A DNA stretch of 64,000 nucleotides, taken from positions 32,947,516 to 33,011,515 of the forward strand of contig NC_052615.1 of the NCBI RefSeq assembly GCF_016545825.1, given 5' to 3'. Positions 46,851 through 58,919 of this stretch are shown here, piece by piece. Position numbers and translations under genes: made by a program. Position 1 is the first letter of the stretch, and the number at the start of each line of letters is the position of its first letter. The notes under the pieces were generated by a model that searched no databases, had not been told where the DNA came from, and was given only the letters and a program-made list of their open reading frames with translations. This stretch comes from Eucalyptus grandis (taxonomy: Eukaryota > Streptophyta > Magnoliopsida > Myrtales > Myrtaceae).

Positions 46851-48545
46851 GGTTTTACCACTGCATACTTCAAGCTGAGTTACTTCATGCTTGGAGTTGT
46901 TGTGATCTTCCAGGATAATCAGTTATTAACGGGAATTACATTTTTCCTGTAACAGAAACCTTTGATATTATTCAGTCTTTTTTGAGTGTAAATTTTAGTT
47001 TCTCCATGGATTTACTTTGCTTTTCTTTTGACTCACTTCAGTTTTGATTGTGTTAGAAGAGAATGAATTAAGCCTTTTCTAAACTTCCTGTTTCTTTCAA
47101 GTTATTTTTTTTTTCCTAACTTCATTTTTTTGTCATAATACATGCAATTATGAAGGAAACGATATATGCTCCATCGCTTGATTGCAGATTAGCCTTGTTT
47201 TATCGTCGTCTCTGGTGCCTATGGATGAAGATTCTTTTCAAGTGTTCAATCAGTTAATATCTTATGATATGTCTGTCGTGATTAATCAAGCGGATGCCTT
47301 TGAGATGTGTATTTTACTGTCTACTCAAGTTTAATCATGCGGAGTTGGTACTGCTTTATCAAGTATCGTCATAATCACGTCTTAATAATTTTTCGACCAT
47401 AATTAACTTGGTTAGTCGCTCTTTAGTGGTCTGGTCCCTGGAAGGACGTGTGTGAACAGGTTAAGTTAGAAAACTAGGGTTGATGTTTGATGCGTTGCTT
47501 GGGCATTTCCGCTCCACTCTCCCGTAGTGAGATGGCTGTCTTTTCCCAATTGCCAAGCTGTTCTGTTTCGGAATCTAGGATGCGGAACAGGAAGGGTGAC
47601 GGAGAGGCTGATTGTTGTTAGCAGCTAATTAATTAGGTGCTGGGCGTAGGATGAACGTGTCAACAGTCGTTCTGATTTTAGGCGTTCTCTTGCTTTAAGA
47701 CCCGTTACTTTAGTGCCGTCATCTTCTGAGCTTTCGGGCCTTGTAATATCTTGTCAAGATAGATCGATGGCTGTTTCCACCACCAGACACCAGCCTGTGT
47801 GGCTGGTGCTTGCCACCGCCATCAGAAGGCATAGGCATTGCTGCTACGCTGTTTTCGCAATCAAAAGTGTCTTAGCACCATAGCCAATGATGTTCATCTA
47901 TTGTAGCTGTCAATAGTATAACCAAGCTAGTCTTCAAAAAGCCAACCGCAGCTTTCAACTCAATCGAGTATTCTGCAACTCGTATAGTAGCTGCTGTCTC
48001 CTACAATAGAAGTGCAAATTTTTTATTTTTTTGTCTCTTTTAACAAGGTTTGTTTTGTCATGACAAAAACCGTGCTTTTGGTTTGCATCGCTGGACACAA
48101 GGCTATAAGGGCCCACTTCATTAATGCATTTTCGATTTTTAACCACCTCCAAAAGTCGACTGATGCAAGCATTTATCGGTCCACGAAGAGCATGAAGTCG
48201 AAGCACCTTCAAATTAACAGACGAAGACGACTCCTCATCGCCACTCTAGAGATCGTAGTAGGCATATGTCACTGATCACAATGATAATGGATTAAGAAAA
48301 CTGATAAAGACAGATCAACGAGGCAAATACTGCTATTCACCAACATTCCTAATTTGTACAGACGTTTCAGAATCAAATACATGAGAAAGAATGGAAATCG
48401 CAACAAAGTACCAGAATAACCATGAAATGCATATTTTAATGAACTGTCTTCACAGCAGAGCATCACTTCAAAGATACTAGGTTTACATGCTATAGCCAAA
48501 GAGAACAGATTTTGACGTCACAAGCCCGCCGAGGAAACTTCAACT
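46851..48545. other. RGG gene 2 3' region and intergenic DNA
   Basis: To about 47,830 it is the duplicated counterpart of 39,392-40,160. From 47,830 to 48,545 lies DNA without a recognised gene, ending at the stop codon of the convergent RAB gene. A plus-strand 87-codon frame (48,012-48,275) has no domain. Confidence 0.5.
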
Positions 48546-51500
48546 TCAAGAAGAACAGCAGCCGGCCTTTTGGTTGACAGGTTGCCCTCGAATATTCACT
48601 GTTGGAGGTCTAGCATTGTTCATTGCAGGCTGGCTTGCCATCCTACAGACATGAAAAATATAAACAGTCAGAGCTGCAGCAATTCAGAAATTCTAGTTGC
48701 ATTCAGATTTTCACAACAGTAAAAGAACTTTGGATAGATGAGCTACTATGAAAAAATTAACTAGTTCTATTCACAAGTATGAGAACTACGTAGCCCACCT
48801 ATTCTTGATTGCAGCAGCCATGGCCATAAAAGCCTGCTCGACATTGGTGGCATCTTTGGCACTTGTCTCCATGAACGGGATCCCAATCTCATCCGCAAAT
48901 GCCTACACAATCACTTTCAGCTACTAAGTCGACCTAGGTCAGCATGAAGAGAATGAAAAACAACTCAACAGTTTTACCTTGGCTGTCTCAGTAGACACGA
49001 CCTTTTGTGCCGTCAGGTCACATTTGTTTCCAACTAGAAGCTTGTTCACATTTTCACTAGCATATCGGTCGATTTCACTTAACCACTGCTTGACATTGTT
49101 GAAGCTCTCCTGGTCTGTGACATCATATACAACCTGCAACATGTCATTTACATATTAGTAATAAGTTGGCAAAAGGTAACTAAAGCACTCAACACTCCAT
49201 ATTCAATGCAAGAGGAGTTTGAGACTCACAATAATGCCATGGGCACCACGATAGTAGCTGCTGGTGATAGTTCTGAAACGTTCCTGTCCGGCTGTATCCC
49301 ACTGAAGCCAGAGAAAGAATGGCAACAAAAGTCATAACAATAAGAAGCAACTTAAAGAGAGTTATAATATATAGTTTCCTGTATAAACAAACACAAACCC
49401 ACAAGTTATTCTTCACTGAAGCTCATAGAATATCTAATGGCCAATTTGGGTTTTAAAAAATTGGGATATCACGTGGACTTCATGATGTTTATAGCAAATA
49501 GCAGACACTACCCACAGGAAAACAAGTTTTCTAGTTCCAATTCTCATTATGGAAATTCTAACTATCATCAAGGGAACCACACCAAAATCAGATTTAAGTA
49601 AAAAGAACAAGAGATCAGAAAACAACATACAATCTGTAGTTTAATTGTCTTCCCATCTTGTTCCACTGTGCGGATTTTCTGCATTATCATACAGGTGAAA
49701 GAAAAGTTAGGACTGCACACATAAATACCAAACTAAACATAATTAATTGTCAGATATTCAATGACTTACAAAATCGACGCCAATGGTACTGATATAGCTC
49801 TCCAGATATGAGTCATCCTGGTTGAGATAAGGATGATGTTAATTTCAACCGCAATGAGGCTCTGGAATGACAAGATTAAACCACATACACGAGCAAGCAA
49901 CTTTTGGTATATCCATGTGATGACATTCAAATTTCAAGCATGTCATCTAGACTTCATATGATCAACAACGATATTTAGATAATTTGGAGAAGTTCTGAAG
50001 CTTAGAGAACAGGGACGAAATTTTTTAGGAAGAAAAAATAAATTATTAGAAGTTTATACAAGCTACAGATAATTTCTAGTATGCATGCTAAGATCCTCAA
50101 AACATTGTGCTCAAATGTATATATCCAGACTGCCTATATGCTAGAATCATATGGTCAATTTGGTGAACCAGACAAAATGCATAAAGAACTTATCAGAAGC
50201 TTATAAGATTAATGTCATCTAGACATGATATGATCAACAATCATATTTAGATAATTTGGAAGAGTTCCGAAGCTTAGAGAACGGGGATGAAATTTTTAAC
50301 GAAAAGAAATAATTTATCAGAAGCTACTGATAATTTCTTGTATACATGGTGAGGTCCTCAAAACGTCGTGCTCAAATAAAGATATCCAGACCGCCTACAT
50401 GCTATAATCATATGGTCAATTTCGTCAACCAGGCAAAATGCATGTATGTGTCTCAGACAGGTATGATGAACATGAAGAAAGGCAGGAGACAGACAAACAA
50501 ATAAGGTAATGAACTTACAGCAAACCTCAGAAGGAGACATGATTTGCCAACACCAGAGTCCCCAATGAGCAAAAGCTTGAAAAGGTAGTCACTGCACATG
50601 ACATCATGGAGCAGTTACAGCCTTTGCGAGTGGTAGTTTGGGTTTAGGACATTGATTGCACAAGCAAAAGATAATACTCTCATCAGGAGGCATGAAATCA
50701 ATAAGCTGAACCCAGCACTCTCTCTTAGTTGACTTAAACAAGTCAGTTCAACAAAGCTAATCAGGCCTCTTAGCCATCTCCACCATTGCTTAACGAGAAA
50801 ATCACAAAATGTCACGGAAAGGAATCGAGTAATTTATTATCAGATACAATTGATGCGCCCATGACATGAAGTACTTGAGGATACCAACATTAATATTGAT
50901 AAAATCAGCTTACAATCATGGAAAACAGGGTAGAAAAAAACGGAATTAAATTACAAAGTAGGACATATAAAAGCAAGTATAAAATTGATCTTGATTCCAG
51001 ATATTCATTTAATCAGCCATTCCATTTGCTTAGTCTCCCACTGGAACAAATTTTAAGTTTATACTAAATATCCAAGTGCTTCAACAGCTCAAAGTTTTAA
51101 TCACAAGTGACAATCTACATGGCCATCAAGGAACCTGTATGTGAAAAATAACACCACTTCTCCATGACATGGGTAACAGTCTCATTGGACCAGTTAAAGT
51201 CCCCTCTCCAGCATTTATTTTTCCAGGGAAATTCATTAAGGCATCCGCATATTCTCCATCAACCAATAGCAACCAATGAAGACCACTCACCTTAATCCAG
51301 TTCCTAAACAAAAACTTGACAGACAATCATGAAGCGAAAATATTGCCAGAGAACGGGTAACATATGATCCTACAGCCCATAATTCACGAAAAGCGACACC
51401 AAAAAAAAAAAAAAATCAACTTTAAAGTCGACCAGAATTGGCGCACGGATCTGAACCAGGGAACTCGCCCGGATCTCAATCACAGCCCTCTCGGAACTAA

Positions 51501-51751
51501 ACTCCCCGAAAGCACCCCCGCGAAAAGCCACCCGAACAAGCTACGTCCCCAATCATAACCCTAATCACACGCGCGAAACGCAACCGCACCGCTCCCGCAC
51601 GCACGGAGCAGCGAGAATCGAACAGATCCAGCAGAAATCGGGCCCCGGGGCGCGGAATCGGGGCGAGATTCGCGACCTAAGAGGACCGAATCGAGGGTTT
51701 CGAAGTGAAATCGGGGGCGGCGAACGAGAGAGCTCACTATTCGGGATTCAT
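48546..51751 (-). CDS. Small GTPase RABD2 (RAB1 type)
   Basis: Eight exons, high to low: 51751-51738 (14 coding bases), 50591-50519, 49817-49770, 49678-49631, 49301-49230, 49133-48978, 48902-48799, 48642-48546. All GT-AG; phase closes to 203 residues, the usual RABD2 length. Motifs: [20 protein letters not shown] with P-loop GDSGVGKS (15-22), effector loop [13 protein letters not shown] (from 37), WDTAGQERF (62-70), NKCD (121-124), ETSAKD (149-154), and a C-terminal double Cys in AGCCSS for geranylgeranylation. RABD2/RAB1 proteins control ER-to-Golgi vesicle transport. The very short first exon was placed because only its TA end rebuilds the Tyr codon with the T that opens exon 2. All nucleotide-binding motifs are intact. 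Confidence 0.95.
49942..50450. repeat. 272-bp tandem duplication in RAB intron 2
   Basis: Two similar segments begin gtcatctagac at 49,942 and 50,214. Each contains tatttagataatttgga, gaagcttagagaac, tcctcaaaac, gtgctcaaat and atcatatggtcaatttggtg-type words in the same order. The copies differ at many positions, so the duplication is old. Confidence 0.85.
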
Positions 51752-52545
51752 GGCGGCGGCTCCGAGACGCTGAGATCAGGGGGAAGCGGGCGGGCCGGCG
51801 GTGGGGGTCGAGACGGCCGGCGGAGGTCGTTGTCCGGCGAGCGCTTGACCGGTATTTTGGGAGTCGCCGGAGAGAGAGAGAGAAAGAGTTGTAAACTTCT
51901 AATGGAGACGAAAGGTGTAGGGGAGAGAGAGAGGGAGGCGTGATTTTTAAAGGACGCAAATTCTTCGCGACGACGCTGTTCCTTTTTCTTTTCTTTTTTT
52001 TTTTTCTTTTTTTCTTTACCTTCCTGGCTAAAATATATTTTTATACAGGATAATCAATTTAATGCGGTTCGGGGGAAGGAGCGGGCGTATAGGGGATCGA
52101 CACGTGTCCCACCGACTTTACTTTCGACGCGATGGGGCTGACGTGGGCTTTTTGCGGGATTTTGTGGCCTGAGTATTATTCTGTAATCAGAGGAGTCGGG
52201 TCCGGATCCGGATCCGGATCCGACTCCGGTTGTTCTGAATTTTCCCATCATTTATTTCGATAACGACATTAAGTGTGCTTTTCCGAAACACGTAATAACT
52301 TTACTAGAACACGGGATATGCATTTATTTCATACGAAATTGATGTGAGCTATATAATTGACGAGGAACCGATCGTCACAACATAATTATGCGTAGATTAT
52401 TGTCATTAATTCACTTATTTGAATTCTCGCAATCGTGGATTTTAAACATAGCGGTGAAAAGTTTTCTTAATAATTTTTGTCCAAAGTTAGTCCCAATAAA
52501 AATATCACAAAAATTTGTTGATCGAAAATGTATATCCTATTGGGG
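51752..52545. other. RAB promoter/leader region and flanking DNA
   Basis: GC-rich DNA to about 51,960 is probably leader and core promoter of the minus-strand RAB gene, including a (GA)n run near 51,870-51,885 and another near 51,923-51,933. A (GGATCC)n run occurs at about 52,202-52,221. No other gene was seen. Confidence 0.5.
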
Positions 52546-52870
52546 AAGTTGATTTTTTGAGCACCCGAGATTGATTCAAGCATATTCTACGACAAGTTTT
52601 TTCTCTTGATCTATTAACTTCATTTTGCTTCCAATAAAAAATAAATACTTCATTTTGCATTTATATTAACTAGATCATCCATTTAAAAAAAAAAAGAACT
52701 TCATTTTGGAGAAGTTGATTTTTTTAGCACACGAGATTGATTCGAGCATGTTCTATAAAAAGTTTTTTCTCCTGATCTATTAACTTCATTTTGCTTCCAA
52801 CAAAAAAAAGAAAAAAACCTTCATTTTGCATTTTCTATTAACTAGATTATCCATTTTTCATTGAATACTT
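52546..52870. repeat. Direct duplication of about 165 bp
   Basis: Segments starting near 52,546 and 52,711 both read gaagttgattttt, gagattgattc, agcat.ttct, aagttttttctc, ctgatctattaacttcattt or tgatctattaacttcattt and actagat.atccattt, in the same order, separated by an A-run. There is no coding content. Confidence 0.8.
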
Positions 52871-53922
52871 GATTTTTATTCAACACTGCGCAATCTTTTT
52901 TTATTTATTTTTTTGGGTCGAAACCCATTCTAAATCTTAACAAACACAAATATGGGCTTTTAAGAATATTTCGAAGCATTAGAGCCTGTGTGCATAAATA
53001 CTCGGAAATTTTACAATATATAAAATGTTGACTTGTAAATTCCGAAATAATATTCTCATTCAATAATTGATTAATCCCGTCAGATGCGATTGATGTCAGG
53101 CAAATGATTGAGAAAAGAAGAAGAAAAGGTGTTGGAAAAGGAAAAGCCAGTTGTCGTCGTGCATAGCTTCCTCGGTTCTTCGAACCCAAACGTGTCGGCC
53201 ACCGCATCGGATCGCACACCCCGTCCAAGAAGCACTGGCCTCTTCGTCACTTCATGCGCAAGCTATTGAATAAATTACTCTTAGTTTTAAATTGATTATT
53301 ATATCAATTCAATCTTAAATATTTTAATTTTATAAATTTAATCATAACTTTTTATTCGAAATTTTAACATAATCATTTTACCTAATTCTCATTTGAATTC
53401 GTTGATATAGCAATTCAATCATTGTTGGGTATCTGATATGAAATACTCTTATGTTAGTAATCGCCAGTGAAAATTAGTCGGAAAGACTATTTTGAAATAT
53501 TGCATAAAGGTTTAGGATTATATTGGTAAAGTTAGAAAGTTTAAGACCGCATTATCATTTTTATAATGAATTTATGATTAATTAGACAATTTCCCTTAAT
53601 TTCTTTGATTAAACCCAAGAAGAAAAACTAATGTTATCACAATGATTACCCCACATATTTTATGCGAACCGAGCCATTAAGGTTGCATAGGAATGGGTTG
53701 TTGGGAATCTGGCTTGACTCGTGGAATTGATTCTCGTTTCAAAGAATCGCGGGGACCTTCGCTTGTACTATATAACCTCTTTCAAATTGACCTGCTCAGT
53801 TACTTTTCTATGTCCTTGCGGCGGAGCAGTTGTGTTAAAACAATAATTTAACCTGAGGCCGCTCAAGGAGGCGTGAAATTTCAGTTCTTTTCGCATTATA
53901 GCTCACATGATTTTGAGCTCAC
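52871..53922. other. Gene-free AT-rich intergenic DNA
   Basis: No exon was recognised. About 53,280-53,600 contains AT-rich words similar to those at 3,890-4,500 and 6,890-7,020, consistent with an old dispersed repeat. Confidence 0.45.
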
Positions 53923-53925
53923 TAA

Positions 53926-54800
53926 GGCGCGTTTGTTTGTATTTCTTTTTTTGTTTTTAAACACTTTTTCTTTTTTTGTTCCGGGAACAAAAAAGAAACA
54001 GAAACGCGTTTGGATGCGTTTCTTTTTTTTGTTCTTTTGTTGTTAAAGAAAAAAGAAAACAGTAAACAAGAAATACAAATTTTGTATTTTTGTTTGAAAC
54101 ACAAATCAAAAATACTTTTGAAATTTTTCTTCTTTTTCTTCTTATTTTATTTCTTTTTTTTTCGGCCGGCCGGCCTCGCCATGGCCTGGGCGGCCGGCCG
54201 ACAAGGGCGGCGGCCTCGCCCAGCACGGCGAGGCTCGCCGCCCCCGGCGAGGCCGAGCCTTGCCGTAGCCGGGCGAGGGTCGGCCTCGCCGGCCACCGTC
54301 GGTGACGCCAACTGGCGGTGGCTGGCGAGGCCGAGCCTCGCCGGCCGCCGGGCGAGCTCGGCCTCGCCGGACGGGCGAGATCAAGCTCGCCCCACCCGCC
54401 GAGATGTCGGCGCGTCGGGCCGGGCTCGCCGGCCGGGCGAGCTCCATCTCGCCGGATCCGGGCGAGATCGAGCTTGCCTGGCCAAGGCGAGGCCGACCCT
54501 CGCCCGGCCTACGGCGAGGCTCGGCCTCGCCGGGGGCTGGTCGCCGGCCATGGCCGAGGCCGGCGACCGGCCAAAAGAAGAAAAAAAGAAAAAGGAAAAA
54601 GAAAAAAAAAAAAGAAAAAAAGGAAAAATAAAAAAAATAAAAAAATTATACAAATTTACCAAACATGTTTCTATTTATTTTTTGTTAGAACAAGTTTACC
54701 AAACGCGTTTTTTGTTCGTAAATTGTCCTTAGGAATAGAAACACTTTTTTCTATTTTCGTTCCCGGAACAATTTTTAAACAAACGCAAACAAACGCACCC
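53926..54800. mobile_element. PIF/Harbinger-like MITE with GC-rich core
   Basis: An 875-bp element is flanked on both sides by TAA (53,923-53,925 and 54,801-54,803), the target duplication of PIF/Harbinger elements. The ends are inverted: GGCGCGTTTGTTTG on the left and GGGTGCGTTTGTTTG on the reverse strand at the right. The similarity continues inward (gttccgggaacaa on the left, ttgttccgggaacg reverse on the right). The arms are A/T-rich. The core (about 54,163-54,570) is extremely GC-rich and made of repeated GGCGAGGC/GCCTCGCC words. No transposase is encoded; long reading frames in the core follow from its composition. Confidence 0.8.
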
Positions 54801-54803
54801 TAA

Positions 54804-55130
54804 AATGCCCAATGCTGACTCGACACCCCAATGGATTGTGTAACAAGACGCTCGTGAATCCATGTGCCTTGAGCCCCAAGCTCTCTTTTGCAATGACGAC
54901 ATTCTCAATGACAGCTCAAGAATCGGACGGAAGTAGGAATTTTCCTTTGTACATTTGATTCGTCCATGATATGCAGGTACATCAACATGTGAAAAACATG
55001 CAATGTACACTTATATAAGTCGTTCCCCAACAGAATGGGAATGTCCGTGATCACCTAACGATAGGGTGCAACTCCAAGGATGACTCCTGAAAGCGGCTTC
55101 CTGGGCATAGCATGAGCGACTTTTCCCCTT
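54804..55130. other. Intergenic DNA, 3' side of monooxygenase gene
   Basis: Probably contains the 3' UTR of the minus-strand monooxygenase. No other feature was recognised. Confidence 0.4.
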
Positions 55131-57533
55131 CTACAGACGCTCACAAGCAAAATTTGTGTGTTCTAGCATAGGTCCAATCCTAATCAGCTTAGGTATGACC
55201 ACATTGTTCCGAACAGAACAAACAACTGGGTTTTCCCACTGCAGAAGCGAGCCTACCAGGTTTGCCCTTATTGTTAAAGGGAAGATACGGGGCCATCTTT
55301 CGCTCTCGTATGATTTTAGTGCGCCTTCAACTGATCCATTCCCAGAATTAATTGCATCTGCGAGTTTTTTAGCCAGAACAACTGCATCCTCCAGAGCACA
55401 ACATGCGCCTTGCCCGAGATTTGGCGTCATTGGGTGCCATGCATCCCCTACCAGCACTACGCTGCCAGATGAAGCAGAAGGGCTTACCGCAGGCCACAGC
55501 CACCGATCAACCAGCGGAGTCCGAATGATTGTGTCATCAGGAGTGCGATCTATGATGTTCAATAGCTCAGAAGGCCAGTTTCGAACTAGTTCTTGTGACT
55601 GATTCTTCAATATGGACGGATCAGTGATCTTTGGACCTGTAATAAGACATGCTCATTCATTTCTGATTCTTCCGTTCATTTATCATGGACACAGCTCTAA
55701 TGGATAAGCAGGACTTGTGCCAAACTATACATGGGAATCTTAAAGACAGCGATAGAGTGAACATTTTCAGCTCGATTTTCACACGTCTAGTTGTTTGAGC
55801 ACAATTAGGAGCAAGATTAACCTGGAGAAGGGCTGTTGAAGCAGACAAACCAGTAAACTTTAGTTGGAGATACTGGGACATATCCGGCACGCAACCCTTT
55901 ACCGTAGACGTAACTCACCCGTGGTTCATACGGTTGACCATCAGGATAAAATCCTAGACCACGGAAAGCACAATGGCCAACATACTTAGGCTCGGAGAAG
56001 CCCATCCATTTAGCTACTGGAGATCGAACACCATCACAGCCAATCACAATCTGCTGATTAATAGGAAAGTGATTAAGAACGTCATAGGCCTTTTATTGCA
56101 ACCGTATGAAAGCTGTAACATGTTAGCAAGAGAAAATGCAATGCCCTTTATCGAGACTAATATTTTTGTCCCAGATCCTAAAATTTGCGTTCCTACGGTG
56201 TTCAGTTAAGAGCTCAAATGAAAGGGTAGGCCTATTGACCTTTGCAGATAGACGAGTCCCATCCACAAGTTCCAACAGAGTTTCTCCATTTTCACTTCTG
56301 CCAATCTTTGCTAGCTTTGATGAAAATCGGATAGCCTCAGGTGGTAGCTGATCAGCAAAAGTCTCCAAAAGTATTCTCCTCTCCACTGCACGGACCTCTT
56401 GGCTGCACCACGTCGAGTCATGGAAAAGTACCTAAAGTTAGTCGATAAAAGACCATAAATGAATAGCAGAAAAAACAGGAAGTCCTTGAATTTCTCTCAG
56501 CTGCCACACCTGTCATCCTCATCCTTGAACCGAAATGAGCGGAGCTCCCTCCCATCTTCTGATTTTATTACCATCCTGCACGGCTGGTACAATGAACAAG
56601 GTTAGAAAAGAGTAAGAATCATCAGCAGCCATTCCTTCAAGATGAATTCTGAATTTCCATTGATTAACAGCCATTATCTCAAAGTCATTCAGACTTTCAA
56701 ACATCGCTGTACGAAGGTCGATAGACAAACTAGAGAATAAATAGTTTCGGTCATCAACCTTACTAGTTGAACTATATGCTGGGTTTACTGACAAGACTCA
56801 ACAATGCACAATCCCACCATTGCGTCCTTGACTTAAGTATCAAGTATCTAATCTAACCTAACCCCAAGTTAATCGCTTTGCTGGAAAAAACCCATGAATG
56901 GTCGGGACTATTCCCGCCCCGGTGAGCTCGGTACCACGTTCCAACACAAGAACTGTGTACACCAAGCGTGCTGCATCAGAAGGAATTCAAGAAACTGAAT
57001 TTCCAGAAATTCCTGCCCCGGTGAACTGTGTACAGAAAAACATACCCTTGGATTTCAAGAAATTGACTCCGGAGATCGCTCCCGACCCCAATGGCATCCA
57101 GCACTCGCCACCCATTCTTGAACAGAGTAAGCGAGGTCCCGCCAGTCCGGAGCGACTCCGCCTGCTCGAGCACCAGGGACTTGACTCCAAGCCTGCGGGA
57201 AGGAATTTTCCAAATTCAGAAGTAGAAGTCCGAACTCCATCGACAATGAACTCAAAAGTAACTGAGAAGGAAGGAGCAGTGATTCGAAAATGACCTGTGA
57301 AGCGACACCGAGGTGGCGAGGCCCGCGATGCCGGCTCCGACGATGACGACGTCCTCCTTCAGGACGCCGGCCTCGGCCCTCACGGAGAGCGCGCGAGGTC
57401 GAGACGAGCGCCGGCGGCCGCGGCTCCGCGGGAACGCGCCGGTCCGCGACGGACGGGAAGAAGGAGGAGGAGCGGCCGGCGCGGCGGAGCACGAGCTCCA
57501 GCGGAGAGGGCGGCACGGAGGGAGCGAAGACAT
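55131..57533 (-). CDS. FAD-dependent monooxygenase, CTF2A/MO2-like, probably plastid-targeted
   Basis: Six exons, high to low: 57533-57295, 57192-57046, 56575-56510, 56402-56240, 56050-55822, 55636-55131. All GT-AG; phase closes to 449 residues. Residues 1-55 are Pro/Ser/Arg-rich and lack acidic residues, like a transit peptide. The Rossmann motif is VVIVGAGIAGLATS (about 62-75). The NAD(P)H-hydroxylase family blocks follow: LEQAESLRTGGTSLTLFKNG, the VIGCDGVRSPVAKWMGFSEP region (DG motif), and GDAWHPMTPNLGQGACCALE (345-364), the second FAD site. The C-terminus reads GPMLEHTNFACERL. It belongs to the zeaxanthin-epoxidase/salicylate-hydroxylase-like superfamily; plant MO1/MO2/CTF2 proteins have no firmly assigned substrate. 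All cofactor motifs are intact. The start is the first ATG in frame. Confidence 0.92.
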
Positions 57534-57849
57534 GGAGGTTCAGCCGGCGGTCGTGGGCGAGCGGGATCCGATGAAGAAGCAGCAGCGACGACCGTGGAGT
57601 TTGGCGGTCGTCGAAGGGGGGGCGCGATCCGCGCGTGTGGACGAGAGCGTGCGAGAGCGATGGCGGCATCGGTGGCGACTCGTCCGCCATGGAAGCTAAC
57701 GAGTGGTGCGGAGGGGAAGTGCTTGATCCGACGGAGCGTTTTTCGGCGGGAAGATACGGCGCCCGTAACAAGGCGGGGGCCATTTGGGCCTCGACTCGAA
57801 CGCGGATTGGGCCAGTGCCCGAACCCGGGGCAAAGACATTTGATTCTCG

Positions 57850-57873
57850 ACCCGGCCCGGCCCGGCCCGGCCA
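57850..57873. repeat. (CCCGG)n run
   Basis: Four tandem CCCGG pentamers, upstream of the monooxygenase start on its far side. Nothing else is implied. Confidence 0.7.
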
Positions 57874-58119
57874 ATTGTGGCAGAGGGGAAGATATTAAAG
57901 GGATTTTGCTACAACAGCCCCCCGGACATCGGGAAATTAGATATTGACCCCATCGGGCTCTGACAGCACCGTCGAGCTATGTAAATTGAAGTTTTGCAGC
58001 ATATACTTGGGCGAAGACCAAATTCATCAAGAGATTGAAGTGCATTTGGCCCAACTTGGACTATGTCCAATTTAGGGATGATTGATTCCTGAATCCGGTC
58101 CAGTCCAATAGAACATATC

Positions 58120-58780
58120 ATTATTTTTTTTCATGTTTCCATTTGGATATAGTAAGGCATGAAATGTAATCATTCTATTCTAGAAATTAATTTCTGATTA
58201 GAAATTAATTTTTCTATTTCTATTCATCGGATAAGTTTTTAAGTAAAAATACACGTGAAATAATCTTATAAAATTTTTGTACCTGAAATAGAAATTCGTT
58301 TAATAATTACACAAAAATTCTCCATTCCAAGTGGTAGTGGGAGGCATCCGATGTCTGTTGGCCGGTGGCGAGTGTCCAGTGACCGGCAAGAGGCAACGAG
58401 AGGTGAGCAAGTAGCGTTGGGAGGTGGGTGACTAGTGGGAGGGGGTGGCGATTGGTGACTGGAGGGCGGCAATGGGCAATTGGTGGCCGATGGTCGACAA
58501 CTGGGGGTAGGTAGTTGGCGTCTAGCATCCCATGAGCGGCGAGTGGACGTTGAAGAAAGTGAACAATGAGAAGAGTCCCCATTTCTTAAAAAATGAAAAA
58601 AAAAATTAGCTTATGATTTTTGGAGTAAAAATTTGTTCTAGAAATAGAAAAATGAAATTGTATTACCAAACAGATTTCTGTTATAAATTTATTTGAGAGA
58701 ATAGAAAAATAAGAGAAATAAAGAAACATAATGGTTATTATTCATGTATTTATTATCCAAAGCATGACCAAACAAATTTA
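58120..58780. mobile_element. MITE-like repeat with GC-rich core, relative of 60,211-60,895
   Basis: AT-rich arms (left about 58,120-58,320 with ctagaaattaatttct words; right about 58,580-58,760 with ttctagaaatagaaaaatga and accaaacagattt) enclose a G-rich core (58,325-58,580) of tgg/ggcgag words. The arm-core-arm order and words such as accaaac.gattt match the element at 60,211-60,895. Exact ends were not found. Confidence 0.5.
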
Positions 58781-58919
58781 GAGCTCGAGACAAATCCTAT
58801 GCTTTCATCCGGATATCTCATTATTCAATTACACGCTCATATTCCTTGAAAACAATAAATGAAATCCAATAAATTTTTTGAAGAAATAAAAATTATATTA
58901 AAAGGTATACGTAATCAGT

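Noticed and set aside
54010..54803. Plus-strand frames of 240 and 161 codons
   Set aside because: They run through the GC-rich core and purine-rich arm of the MITE; stops are rare there because of composition and no domain is present.
57055..57783. 242-codon minus-strand frame overlapping the monooxygenase start
   Set aside because: It is in a different frame from exons 1-2, reads through a verified intron and has no domain; a shadow of GC-rich coding DNA.
57297..57947. 216-codon plus-strand frame opposite the monooxygenase first exon
   Set aside because: Antisense to coding and GC-rich 5' DNA, Arg/Gly-rich, with no recognisable family.
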